NCBI RefSeq assembly: GCF_947499695.1
Contig: NZ_CANMPQ010000001.1
Span: forward strand, 1,054,001-1,118,000
Source of the DNA: an uncultured Allomuricauda sp.
GTDB taxonomy: Bacteria > Bacteroidota > Bacteroidia > Flavobacteriales > Flavobacteriaceae
Direction: 5' to 3'
DNA: 64,000 nt
The notes beneath the pieces are model-generated. The model was not told the origin of the DNA, did no database searches, and saw only the letters and a list, made by a program, of their open reading frames with translations. The position numbers and the translations under genes are program-made. This document shows, in pieces, positions 8,015 through 16,777 of this stretch. Position 1 is the first letter of the stretch, and each line of letters starts with the position of its first letter.

Positions 8015-9799
8015 ATGACAAAATTTGAAACCCTGGGGTTAGACAAACCCCTATTGGATGCTATATCCGATCTTGGATTTGAAACTCCATCTGAAGTACA
8101 AGAAAAATCAATCCCAATTTTATTGGAAAAGGAGACCGATTTGGTCGCTTTGGCGCAAACAGGAACTGGAAAAACAGCCGCTTTCGGTTTTCCAATGATC
8201 CAGAAAATACAGTCAGAAAGTAGAACCACCCAAGGACTAATCCTTTCTCCTACTCGTGAACTTTGTTTACAAATTACCAATGAGCTAAAACTGTATTCCA
8301 AATACATCAAAGGTCTAAACACGGTCGCCATTTATGGAGGTGCGAGTATCACGGAGCAAGCCAGACAAATTAAGCGTGGTGCACAAATCGTGGTCGCAAC
8401 TCCTGGAAGGATGAAGGATATGATCGGACGCGGTATGGTCGACATTTCCAAAATCGATTACTGTGTGTTAGATGAAGCTGATGAAATGTTGAACATGGGC
8501 TTTTTTGAGGATATCAAGGATATTCTTTCCAATACGCCAGATGAAAAATTTACATGGTTATTCTCTGCAACCATGCCGAAGGAAGTAGCTTCGATTGCTA
8601 AAAAATTCATGCATAAACCTGTTGAAATAACAGTTGGAACAAAGAATGCCGGAGCTTCAACCGTACAACATGAATATTATCAAGTAGGCGGTCGTGACCG
8701 ATATCCTGCCCTAAAAAGATTGGCAGATGCAAATCCTGGGATTTTCTCCGTTGTTTTCTGCAGAACAAAACGAGATACACAGAGAGTAGCTGAAAAACTT
8801 ATTGAGGACGGCTACAATGCTGGAGCTTTACATGGTGATTTGAGTCAGAACCAACGTGATTTGGTAATGAATGCTTTCCGAAAAAAGCAAGTTCAGATGC
8901 TTGTGGCGACGGATGTTGCTGCACGTGGAATTGACGTGGATGATATTACACACGTTATTAATTATCAGCTACCTGATGAAATTGAAACCTATACCCACAG
9001 AAGTGGACGAACTGGTAGAGCGGGTAAATCTGGTATTTCAATGGTCATTGTTACACGTTCCGAAACACGGAAAATAAAAGCCATTGAAAAGAAGATCCAA
9101 CAGAATTTTATATCAAAAAAGATTCCTACCGGAATTGAGATTTGTGAAATTCAACTGTATCATTTGGCAAACAGAATCAAAGAAACCGAAGTCAATACGG
9201 AGATTGACAATTATCTACCTGCCATCAATGATGTGCTCGATGGTTTGGACAGAGAAGAACTAATCAAAAAAATCGTTTCCGTAGAATTTACCCGATTCTA
9301 CAATTACTATAGTAAAACTAGGGATTTAAACTCCTCTGAAGGAGATAGGGATAGAGGTGAAAGAAGTGATAGAGGTTCAAAAGGTGGTGATGCACCATCA
9401 AATGGATCAGTTCGTTACTTTATCAATGTAGGTGAACGTGATGGTTATGACTGGATGTCTTTAAAAGATTTCCTTCGCGATACACTTAACTTGGAAAAAG
9501 AAGACATTTTTAATGTCGATACCAAGGATAGTTTTTCATTCTTCAACTCAGACGCTCAACATACCGAGTTCATTCTGCAAACCTTTACTGAATTTAAAGT
9601 CAAGGGTCGTTTTATCAATGTGGAAGTTTCCAAAGACCCTGGAGGAGCTAGAAAAGGTAAAAAACGTGATAGAAAGAGAGGACATCGCAAAGGTGGAGAT
9701 GGCGGATACAGAAAAGGAGGCGATAGTAAATCCTTTAGAGGTGGTAAAAAAGGTGGTTCAGGCCGCAGAGGTGGTAAAAAAAGACCGGGTTTTTATTAG
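8015..9799 (+). CDS. DEAD-box ATP-dependent RNA helicase (DeaD/CsdA-like)
   Basis: 594 residues. All helicase motifs are present: Q motif near the start (FETLGLDKPLLDAI...PSEVQEKSIP), motif I AQTGTGKT, PTRELCLQ, GG, TPGRMKD, DEAD in VLDEADEML, SAT, then VFCRTKRD, ATDVAARGIDVD and HRSGRTGRAG in the second RecA lobe. Residues about 460-535 look like the DbpA RNA-binding domain (RYFINVGERDGYDW...). The tail is a basic Gly/Arg/Lys-rich segment (RKGGDGGYRKGGDSK), typical of RNA-annealing tails. The likely role is ribosome assembly and RNA decay in the cold. Confidence 0.93.
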   Translation: MTKFETLGLDKPLLDAISDLGFETPSEVQEKSIPILLEKETDLVALAQTGTGKTAAFGFPMIQKIQSESRTTQGLILSPTRELCLQITNELKLYSKYIKGLNTVAIYGGASITEQARQIKRGAQIVVATPGRMKDMIGRGMVDISKIDYCVLDEADEMLNMGFFEDIKDILSNTPDEKFTWLFSATMPKEVASIAKKFMHKPVEITVGTKNAGASTVQHEYYQVGGRDRYPALKRLADANPGIFSVVFCRTKRDTQRVAEKLIEDGYNAGALHGDLSQNQRDLVMNAFRKKQVQMLVATDVAARGIDVDDITHVINYQLPDEIETYTHRSGRTGRAGKSGISMVIVTRSETRKIKAIEKKIQQNFISKKIPTGIEICEIQLYHLANRIKETEVNTEIDNYLPAINDVLDGLDREELIKKIVSVEFTRFYNYYSKTRDLNSSEGDRDRGERSDRGSKGGDAPSNGSVRYFINVGERDGYDWMSLKDFLRDTLNLEKEDIFNVDTKDSFSFFNSDAQHTEFILQTFTEFKVKGRFINVEVSKDPGGARKGKKRDRKRGHRKGGDGGYRKGGDSKSFRGGKKGGSGRRGGKKRPGFY

Positions 9800-9874
9800 T
9801 TAATTCTATATTAAATAGGGGTACATCCATGATTATTTTTGTTTGTTTAGTACTTTTATACCTACAAAGATTGC

Positions 9875-10651
9875 ATGAGAAGAAAGTTACTTATACTATT
9901 TACCCTAGTTTCCACCATTGGTTTTTCCCAGGACGACAATGAAACTCTTGTAGAAGGTGAACTGAAGGCAACGGTTGTCAATGCTCAAACCAGTTTTCCT
10001 TTGGAAAGTGTGCACATCATCAACCTAAACAAGGTTGTGGGTACGATTACCAACCAAGATGGAAAGTTTAGCATCAATGCAGCTGTAAACGATACCCTAT
10101 ATCTTTCTTATTTAGGTTTTAAATCGCAGAAAGTCCGAGTCACCAATGACATGTTTAAGTTTGAGGGCACCGAAATAGCATTGACAGAACTGGCCTATGC
10201 CTTGGAAGAAGTCATTGTAAGACCTTATCGGTTAACGGGTTACCTTGAAATTGATGTAAAAAATCTTCCGATAAACAACGCTTATCAATACAGCATATCT
10301 GGACTTTCCAAGAGTTATGAAGCAGGTAATAAAAATCCTAGCGCTGTTACAAAGGTTTTGGGCGCAATACTAAATCCAGCAGATCTATTGCGTAATCTCT
10401 TTGGCAAAAAACCAAGACAGATGCGAAAATTGCGGCAGATGAAGGAAGATGACGATATTAGGAACCTCCTGGCTTCCAAATTCGATAGAGAAACCCTTAC
10501 TGAACTATTACAATTGGAAAAAGTGGATATCCAAGATATCCTTAACAACTGCAACTACTCTAAATCCTTTATCAATACGGCCAATGACCTTCAAATTCTT
10601 GATGCAATTTCCAGTTGTTATGAAGAATACAAGGTATTGAACAGGGGTTAA
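9875..10651 (+). CDS. Secreted protein with carboxypeptidase-like regulatory (CarboxypepD_reg) domain
   Basis: 258 residues. A signal peptide ends at GFSQ (about residue 19). Residues 30-115 form the CarboxypepD_reg-like domain common in Bacteroidota envelope proteins: VVNAQTSFPLESVHIINLNK, GTITNQDGKFSI, DTLYLSYLGFKSQKV, LEEVIV. The remaining 140 residues are helical and charged (RQMRKLRQMKEDDD) and resemble nothing I recognise. There is no TonB-dependent barrel. It lies 75 bp after the helicase gene; the function is unknown. Confidence 0.75.
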   Translation: MRRKLLILFTLVSTIGFSQDDNETLVEGELKATVVNAQTSFPLESVHIINLNKVVGTITNQDGKFSINAAVNDTLYLSYLGFKSQKVRVTNDMFKFEGTEIALTELAYALEEVIVRPYRLTGYLEIDVKNLPINNAYQYSISGLSKSYEAGNKNPSAVTKVLGAILNPADLLRNLFGKKPRQMRKLRQMKEDDDIRNLLASKFDRETLTELLQLEKVDIQDILNNCNYSKSFINTANDLQILDAISSCYEEYKVLNRG

Positions 10652-10748
10652 AATCGGGGCTTTCCGGTAAGTATTACTATATTTTGAAAGGGCAAATAAA
10701 TTTTATATTTCCGTATTCATTTTATAGCTTTAGACAAAATCCCAATAA

Positions 10749-12434
10749 ATGAAAAAACTACTTGCTATAATGTCCCTATTGTCTTTTGTTTTGGGTTGTA
10801 AAGAAGTTCAAAAAAAGCCGGAAGTAGATGTACAAGTTGTTGAAAATAATGTCGAAACCAAAGAGGTGCCTTTCGTTTGGGAAGGTGCGAACATTTATTT
10901 TCTTTTAACCGATCGCTTCAACAAGGGAACCTCAGAATCCAATATCCATTTTGATAGAAACGAAGAAACTGCTGTCCTACGAGGGTTTGAAGGTGGTGAT
11001 TTGTCTGGTATCACGCAAAAACTGGAAGAAGGATACTTCACGGACCTTGGGATTAACGCTATATGGTTTACCCCAATTGTTGAACAAGTGCATGGAGCAA
11101 CCGACGAAGGCACCGGAAACACCTATGGTTATCATGGATATTGGGCAAAGGATTGGACAGCCATTGATCCTAATTTCGGCACTCGGAAAGATTTGGAAAA
11201 ATTGGTTAAAACCGCGCATTCCAAAGGAATCAGAATCTTGTTGGATGTCGTTTTAAATCATACCGGACCTGTTACGGACCAAGATCCAGTGTGGCCGGAA
11301 GAATGGGTAAGAACTGGACCTAAGTGTGAATTTACCACATACGAAAACACTACTGCTTGTACGTTGGTAGAGAACCTCCCTGATATTTTGACTGAATCTG
11401 ATGAACCTGTTGAGCTACCGGACGCTCTCTTGGCCAAATGGAAAGAAGAGGGGAGATTAAGTCAAGAGCTGGATGAACTCCAGTTATTCTTTGAAAGAAC
11501 CGGGTATCCAAGGGCTCCACGTTTTTATATCATTAAATGGCTTACCGATTACATCAATGATTTTGGTGTCGATGGTTTTCGTGTGGATACAGTAAAACAT
11601 GTGAATGAAAATGCTTGGACAGATTTATACGCTGAAGCCACATACGCTTTTAATACCTGGAAGAAAAAAAATCCAGACCATGTATTGGATGACAATGCTT
11701 TTTATATGGTCGGTGAAGTTTACAATTACGGGATTTCAGGAGGTCGTGAGTTCGACTTTGGAGATAAAAAGGTAGATTTCTTTGATTACGGCTTTAAAAG
11801 TCTAATCAATTTCGATTTAAAAACCGATGCCCATAAAAACTATGAGACCATATTCAAAAAATACAACAAATTACTCAACACCAAGCTAAAAGGAAAGAGT
11901 GTACTGAATTACCTTACGTCACATGATGATGGAAGTCCATTTGACAAGGAACGCAAAAAACCTTTTTATACAGCTAATGTATTGTTACTAACCCCGGGAG
12001 CTTCACAAGTGTATTATGGAGATGAAACTGCCAGAAGCCTATTAATCGAAGGAACAGAAGGTGATGCCACCTTGCGCTCTTATATGAACTGGGAGGAGTT
12101 GGATAGTCTGCCGCGAACCCAAAAAATACACAAACACTGGCAAAAATTAGGGCAATTTAGAAGAAATCACCCTGCCGTTGGAGCTGGACGACACAAGAGA
12201 TTGGGTAAATCTCCCTATGTGTTTTCAAGAACTTACATGGATGGAGATTATAAGGATAAGGTTGTAATAGGGCTTGACTTACCTAAAGGTAAAAAATCCC
12301 TTTGGGTAAAGGGATTCTTTGGTGACGGCACTAAATTGTACGACACTTATTCTGAAACTGAGGTAATGGTAAATAAAGGAAAAGTCATTCTGGAAAATGA
12401 CTTTGATATCGCCTTATTGGAATTGGTAGAATAA
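10749..12434 (+). CDS. GH13 alpha-amylase family lipoprotein
   Basis: 561 residues with a lipoprotein signal (Cys17 in FVLGCKE), so probably anchored in the periplasm or on the surface. The GH13 regions are clear: DVVLNHTG (region I), GFRVDTVKHVN with nucleophile Asp280, VGEVYNYG with acid/base Glu323, and LTSHDDGSPF with Asp393. A small beta C-terminal domain follows. The likely substrate is an alpha-glucan or maltodextrin. The gene is convergent with the VOC gene with no gap. No SusCD-like genes are nearby, so this is not a starch utilisation locus. Confidence 0.9.
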   Translation: MKKLLAIMSLLSFVLGCKEVQKKPEVDVQVVENNVETKEVPFVWEGANIYFLLTDRFNKGTSESNIHFDRNEETAVLRGFEGGDLSGITQKLEEGYFTDLGINAIWFTPIVEQVHGATDEGTGNTYGYHGYWAKDWTAIDPNFGTRKDLEKLVKTAHSKGIRILLDVVLNHTGPVTDQDPVWPEEWVRTGPKCEFTTYENTTACTLVENLPDILTESDEPVELPDALLAKWKEEGRLSQELDELQLFFERTGYPRAPRFYIIKWLTDYINDFGVDGFRVDTVKHVNENAWTDLYAEATYAFNTWKKKNPDHVLDDNAFYMVGEVYNYGISGGREFDFGDKKVDFFDYGFKSLINFDLKTDAHKNYETIFKKYNKLLNTKLKGKSVLNYLTSHDDGSPFDKERKKPFYTANVLLLTPGASQVYYGDETARSLLIEGTEGDATLRSYMNWEELDSLPRTQKIHKHWQKLGQFRRNHPAVGAGRHKRLGKSPYVFSRTYMDGDYKDKVVIGLDLPKGKKSLWVKGFFGDGTKLYDTYSETEVMVNKGKVILENDFDIALLELVE

Positions 12435-12812
12435 TCATTCTCTCGAATGCAGTGCAATCCGGTTGCCTTCAGAATCTGAAAATACACCCATATAACCAAT
12501 CTCAGGGCTAATTTGTGTTTTAGGTTGAAGTATCTTTCCCCCAGCGCTTTCTATACGGTCTAATTCATTTTGCACATCGGTACTCGCAAAATATATGAGT
12601 ACGCCGTCTGTGACACTAGGTTTGTAACTCTCTTGTTTGATAAGAGAACCATTAGCACCCGGCTTTCCTTCTGCCCATGGAAACCAACCCATTAAAGTAC
12701 CTCCAAAATCTTGTACTTGAACTTCTATCTGAAAAACCTCATCATAAAAGGTTTTGGCCCGGTCCATATCCGTCACTGGAATCTCAAACCAGCCTACCAT
12801 ATTTTGTTCCAT
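12435..12812 (-). CDS. VOC (glyoxalase/bleomycin resistance) superfamily protein
   Basis: 125 residues with two beta-alpha-beta-beta-beta units: MVGWFEIPVTDMDRAKTFYDEVF and GVLIYFASTDVQNELDRIESAGGKI...GYMGVFSDSEGNRIALHS. This resembles the VOC subgroup related to PhnB/YdcJ-type proteins. A metal site is plausible but the substrate is unknown. The start lies 2 bp after the stop of the SRPBCC gene, so they form an operon. Confidence 0.85.
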   Translation of the reverse strand: MEQNMVGWFEIPVTDMDRAKTFYDEVFQIEVQVQDFGGTLMGWFPWAEGKPGANGSLIKQESYKPSVTDGVLIYFASTDVQNELDRIESAGGKILQPKTQISPEIGYMGVFSDSEGNRIALHSRE

Positions 12813-12814
12813 AG

Positions 12815-13342
12815 CTATTGCTCTAATACCGCTTTTAAGCTGGCCAATCCTTCTTCAAAATCGCCTCCAACAGCCTTATCCATGTTCATGAACAACATGA
12901 AAATACTTGTTGGAAACTTATTTTTTCCCGAGAACCCCCATGTAACTTTTGTATTTCCTGAGCCCGTATCTTCAGTTACCAGATAAGCATCCGAAGTAGA
13001 TTTCCAGGGCTTTAAGAATCGAAGTTCAGATTCAATACGCTCGCCATCCACAATTTTAGTGAGCTCTTGTTCTCCTTCTCCAACATCTTTGTTTCCGTTC
13101 CAATAACTTGTTGCTCCTACTTCACCATCGGTTCCGGTAAATTTCTTTTCCATATTTGGGTCCTTTTTATTCCAAGGGGACCATGCATCCTGATTTTTCA
13201 AAAAACGTAGATTCTCAAAAACCTCATTCTTTGGTTTTGCTATTTCTATAGAACGGGATACGTTGTAACTTTTTGGCGCTATCATGGCCAAAATCAGAAT
13301 CAATAAAACAATTCCTGCTAAAATGTAAAGTAGTGTCATCAT
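12815..13342 (-). CDS. Membrane-anchored SRPBCC (START-like) domain protein
   Basis: About 175 residues. An N-terminal membrane helix (MMTLLYILAGIVLLILILAMIA) is followed by a polyketide-cyclase/SRPBCC fold: SRSIEIAKPKNEVFENLRFLKNQDAWSPW, then KVTWGFSGKNKFPTSIFMLFM. The open frame extends to 13459, but the upstream part overlaps the trmH end and lacks family similarity; the double ATG at 13337-13342 is the natural start. It is in an operon with the VOC gene. The ligand is unknown. Confidence 0.82.
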   Translation of the reverse strand: MMTLLYILAGIVLLILILAMIAPKSYNVSRSIEIAKPKNEVFENLRFLKNQDAWSPWNKKDPNMEKKFTGTDGEVGATSYWNGNKDVGEGEQELTKIVDGERIESELRFLKPWKSTSDAYLVTEDTGSGNTKVTWGFSGKNKFPTSIFMLFMNMDKAVGGDFEEGLASLKAVLEQ

Positions 13343-13382
13343 TTGATTTAAAAATTGGTTGTCTTCTAATGTACAAAAAACT

Positions 13383-14036
13383 TCATTTTGAAAGGTATCT
13401 CTCGATAATACCTTCCACATTTTTGATGGATTTTTTAGTCCAATCCAGTCGTTTTTCAAGAATTTCAGCCTCAGAAAGTTGCCAAGAGATATTTGACTGT
13501 CGAAGTTGTTCCATCAATTGCTGAATAATGATTGCCGCGGAAACAGAAATATTCAAACTTTCAGAAAACCCTATCATAGGTATTTTCAAAAAGCCATCAG
13601 CCTGGGCCATAACCTCATCGCTGAGTCCCTCCTTTTCCGTTCCAAAAAAAAGTGCAGTTTTTGATTCTAAATTGAAATCACCCAAGTATTTTGAATCATT
13701 GTGGGGTGTTGTGGCAATGATTTGGTAGCCTTTATCTTTTAGATTGTCTAGACAGTCTGAGGTAGTCTGATATCGATTTACATCCACCCATTGCTCAGCT
13801 CCCATCGCGATGTTCTTGTCTAAACGTTGACCAAACCGGTCTTCGATTACATGCGCTTCCTGAATGCCAAAAGCGTCACAACTTCGAATTACCGCGCTCG
13901 TGTTGTGCAATTGGAATACGTCTTCAATGGCAACCGTAAGAAATTTGGTCCTATTTTGAAGCACTTCCAAAAAACGCCGTCTCCGTTCTTCGGTAAGAAA
14001 TCCTTCAAGATATGTGAACAATTCATGGTCAAACAT
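13383..14036 (-). CDS. trmH: tRNA (guanosine-18 2'-O)-methyltransferase TrmH
   Basis: 217 residues from ATG 14036. SPOUT methyltransferase of the TrmH type: NRTKFLTVAIEDVFQLHNTSAVIRSCDAFGI (the N-x-x-A-V-x-R motif with catalytic Arg), VIEDRFG, ALFFGTEKEGLS and IPMIGFSESLNISVSAAIII. It methylates G18 in the tRNA D-loop. The longer open frame (to 14159) runs over the sirtuin gene and is rejected. It is divergent from the sirtuin with 43 bp between starts. Confidence 0.9.
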   Translation of the reverse strand: MFDHELFTYLEGFLTEERRRRFLEVLQNRTKFLTVAIEDVFQLHNTSAVIRSCDAFGIQEAHVIEDRFGQRLDKNIAMGAEQWVDVNRYQTTSDCLDNLKDKGYQIIATTPHNDSKYLGDFNLESKTALFFGTEKEGLSDEVMAQADGFLKIPMIGFSESLNISVSAAIIIQQLMEQLRQSNISWQLSEAEILEKRLDWTKKSIKNVEGIIERYLSK

Positions 14037-14079
14037 ACATGCCAAAATAACGAAAATTGAATTTCTTATTTTAGCTTTT

Positions 14080-14775
14080 ATGAGCAAACAAAAAGTTGTT
14101 GTACTTACGGGCGCAGGAATGAGTGCCGAAAGTGGACTGAAAACCTTTAGGGATGCCAATGGTCTTTGGGAGGGTCATGATGTTATGGAAGTGGCCTCTC
14201 CTCAAGGTTTTGCCAAAAATCCGGAGTTGGTATTGGAATTTTACAATCAGCGAAGAAGACAGTTGCTCGAAGTTTCCCCTAACGAAGGTCATAAGGCTTT
14301 AGTTCTTTTGGAGGAACATTTTGATGTAAACATCATTACCCAAAATGTGGATAACTTGCATGAACAAGCAGGAAGCTCACAGGTGGTTCATTTGCATGGT
14401 GAATTGTTTAAAGTTCGAAGTATGGCGAACGAAAATCATGTCCTGGAATGGAAAAAAGACCTGTTACTAGGAGATTTCGACGAGAATGGACATCAACTAC
14501 GACCGCATATTGTTTGGTTTGGCGAGATGGTTCCTCTGTTAGAAACTGCTGCTTACATCACGCAACAAGCCGATATCGTAATTATCATAGGCACTTCAAT
14601 GCAAGTATATCCCGCAGCAAGTTTAATTCATTATGCACCCCAGGAAACTCCTATTTATTTTATAGACCCCAAACCGAATATAAATCCTTCCGATTACAGC
14701 AATATCGAAGTTATTGCTAAAACGGCTTCAGAAGGTGTACCTGCTTTGGTGAATCAACTATTGAGGTTATTTTGA
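14080..14775 (+). CDS. cobB: Sir2-family NAD-dependent protein deacylase lacking the zinc cysteines
   Basis: 231 residues. The Rossmann and catalytic parts are intact: TGAGMSAESGLKTFRD (10-25), QNVDNLHEQAG (88-98), catalytic His106 in HLHGE, HIVWFGE, and GTSMQVYPAA. Tyr55 and Arg58 (FYNQRRRQ) match the acyl-pocket motif of CobB/SIRT5-type desuccinylases. The small domain between HGELF and RPHIVW has no cysteine at all, where CobB has its four zinc ligands. The ATG at 14080 is preferred over an upstream extension. It is followed by a coupled gene. Confidence 0.88.
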   Translation: MSKQKVVVLTGAGMSAESGLKTFRDANGLWEGHDVMEVASPQGFAKNPELVLEFYNQRRRQLLEVSPNEGHKALVLLEEHFDVNIITQNVDNLHEQAGSSQVVHLHGELFKVRSMANENHVLEWKKDLLLGDFDENGHQLRPHIVWFGEMVPLLETAAYITQQADIVIIIGTSMQVYPAASLIHYAPQETPIYFIDPKPNINPSDYSNIEVIAKTASEGVPALVNQLLRLF

Positions 14776-15344
14776 CAGCAAAAGAATTACATATCGCCCT
14801 AAATTCAGGTCGACTTTCCAAGTCAAAAATCAATCAATTGGTTGATCAATTGAAAGAACTTCCAGAATTGACCGAACGATTACTTCAAGAAGTCTTTGAC
14901 CAAGACAACACCGATTCTTTTAATGCAAGTTGGGTCTTTGACCATTTGATGCGGAAAAAACTCGAATACCTTCTACCACATTTCGAAAAATTCACTCAAG
15001 GTCTTTCCCAGTTAAAATCAGAATCCATTATTCGGCCCATGGCCCATACTTGCGAAATGTGCATGGAAGCCTATTTCAAAACCAAAGACCCTGCTTTTGT
15101 CCAAAACATTACTCCAGAACAATTGGAACGCATACTGACAGTCTGTTTTGACTGGCTTATAGGATCTCACAAGGTAGCTTCAAAAGTTTTCGCCATGACC
15201 AGTTTGTATTATCTAGGCATGTATTTCGATTGGGTTCATCCAGAACTTAAAATGGTCTTGGAACAGCAGCATCACCGAGACAGCGCCGGATACAAATCCC
15301 GCGCATCCAAAACCCTAGCAAAGTTGCGCAAGCTTGGCTTTTAA
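14772..15344 (+). CDS. Helical protein of unknown function upstream of purB
   Basis: 190 residues, all helical in appearance, with a HEAT-like rhythm (LVDQLKELPELTERLLQEVF, ASWVFDHLMRKKLEYLLPHF) and a basic C-terminus (YKSRASKTLAKLRKLGF). The only plausible start is TTG 14772, which overlaps the sirtuin stop (TTGA), so translation is probably coupled. No enzyme motif is visible. Proteins like this sit before purB in related genomes and are sometimes mis-named adenylosuccinate lyase; that is from memory. A direct role is unknown. Confidence 0.65.
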   Translation: MTAKELHIALNSGRLSKSKINQLVDQLKELPELTERLLQEVFDQDNTDSFNASWVFDHLMRKKLEYLLPHFEKFTQGLSQLKSESIIRPMAHTCEMCMEAYFKTKDPAFVQNITPEQLERILTVCFDWLIGSHKVASKVFAMTSLYYLGMYFDWVHPELKMVLEQQHHRDSAGYKSRASKTLAKLRKLGF

Positions 15345-15361
15345 ACTCCTTAACTAATAAG

Positions 15362-15369
15362 TATCTTTG
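15362..15369 (+). promoter_or_regulatory. Probable -7 box of the purB promoter
   Basis: TATCTTTG matches TAnnTTTG and sits 22 bases before the purB ATG. The upstream element (TTTT around 15339-15342, 19-20 bases away) is weak. Its position inside the longer open frame supports starting purB at 15391. Confidence 0.45.
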
Positions 15370-15390
15370 CGCTTTCATAAAAACCGGTCA

Positions 15391-16734
15391 ATGTCTTTAA
15401 ACCAATTGAATGCCATCTCGCCCATCGATGGTAGATATAGAAACAAAACTGAAGCCTTAGGAAACTATTTTTCGGAAGAAGCTCTGATCAAGTATCGCGT
15501 TCAGGTCGAAATAGAATACTTTATCGCACTTTGTGAGGTTCCGTTACCACAATTGGCAGACTTTGACAACGCCCTATTTTCTGAGCTTCAGAAAATCTAT
15601 CAGGATTTTTCGGCCGAAGATGCTACAGTCATCAAGGACATTGAGAAAACTACCAATCACGATGTAAAAGCTGTTGAGTACTTTATCAAACAAAAATTTG
15701 ATGCGCTTGGTTTGGAAAAATACAAGGAGTTTATCCATTTTGGATTGACTTCTCAAGACATTAACAATACCGCCATTCCATTGTCCATCAAAGAGGCCAT
15801 GAACGATGTTTATGTACCGCTTTACTTTGAGGTTTTTGAAAAACTAAAAACCCTGGCATCCGAATGGGCAGATATTCCTATGTTGGCGCGTACCCACGGC
15901 CAACCCGCATCCCCTACTCGATTGGGTAAAGAAATTGATGTTTTCGTGGAACGATTGAAAGAACAGTTCAACTTACTGAATGATATTCCGAGTGCTGCAA
16001 AATTTGGTGGAGCAACCGGAAATTACAACGCCCACAAGGTGGCTTATCCATCCATTGATTGGAAAGCCTTTGGGCAGCAATTCGTGCAGGAGAAGTTAGG
16101 ACTATACCATTCTTTCCCTACCACGCAAATTGAGCATTACGACCACATGGCAGCCTTGTTCGATTGCTTGAAACGCATCAATACCATCTATATCGATTTA
16201 AACAGGGATATCTGGACCTATATATCGATGGATTATTTCAAGCAGAAAATCAAAAAAGGTGAAGTTGGGTCTTCAGCCATGCCCCATAAAGTGAATCCTA
16301 TTGATTTTGAGAATTCCGAAGGGAATTTAGGCTTGGCCAATGCTATTTTCGAACATCTATCAGCGAAACTTCCCGTTTCCAGATTGCAACGAGACCTTAC
16401 AGATAGTACCGTTCTTAGGAACGTAGGCGTTCCTTTTGGGCATACACAAGTAGCCTTTCTATCAACCCTTAAAGGATTGAATAAATTGGTACTGAATGCG
16501 GAAAAGTTTGAACAGGATCTTGAGAATAACTGGGCGGTTGTGGCTGAAGCAATTCAGACAATACTAAGACGCGAAGGCTATCCCAATCCTTATGAAGCCC
16601 TAAAGGGTTTGACCCGAACCAACGAAAAGATTACACAAAATTCCATTTCAGACTTTATTGATACCCTTGAGGTTGCAGAAGTCATAAAAGAGGAGCTTAA
16701 GAAAATAACTCCAGCAAATTATACTGGAGTTTAA
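15391..16734 (+). CDS. purB: Adenylosuccinate lyase
   Basis: 447 residues, E. coli PurB-like. It splits adenylosuccinate and SAICAR in purine synthesis, releasing fumarate. Signatures: LNAISPIDGRYRNKTEAL at the start, HFGLTSQDINNTA, ARTHGQPASPTRLGKE and the fumarase-superfamily loop GSSAMPHKVNPIDFENSEGN containing the catalytic Ser. The start at 15391 excludes eight residues of open frame that overlap the promoter. An 8-bp inverted repeat (16707-16714/16724-16731) spans the stop codon without a T tract. Confidence 0.96.
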   Translation: MSLNQLNAISPIDGRYRNKTEALGNYFSEEALIKYRVQVEIEYFIALCEVPLPQLADFDNALFSELQKIYQDFSAEDATVIKDIEKTTNHDVKAVEYFIKQKFDALGLEKYKEFIHFGLTSQDINNTAIPLSIKEAMNDVYVPLYFEVFEKLKTLASEWADIPMLARTHGQPASPTRLGKEIDVFVERLKEQFNLLNDIPSAAKFGGATGNYNAHKVAYPSIDWKAFGQQFVQEKLGLYHSFPTTQIEHYDHMAALFDCLKRINTIYIDLNRDIWTYISMDYFKQKIKKGEVGSSAMPHKVNPIDFENSEGNLGLANAIFEHLSAKLPVSRLQRDLTDSTVLRNVGVPFGHTQVAFLSTLKGLNKLVLNAEKFEQDLENNWAVVAEAIQTILRREGYPNPYEALKGLTRTNEKITQNSISDFIDTLEVAEVIKEELKKITPANYTGV

Positions 16735-16777
16735 CCATTCAATCGAATAGCAGTAATCTGTCTTGTTTGATAGAGTC

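Noticed and set aside
13343..13459. 39-residue N-terminal extension of the SRPBCC protein
   Set aside because: The extension overlaps the trmH end and lacks any recognisable domain; the hydrophobic anchor begins at 13342.
16707..16731. Hairpin at the end of purB as a terminator
   Set aside because: The 8-bp stem overlaps the coding end and stop codon and has no T tract.
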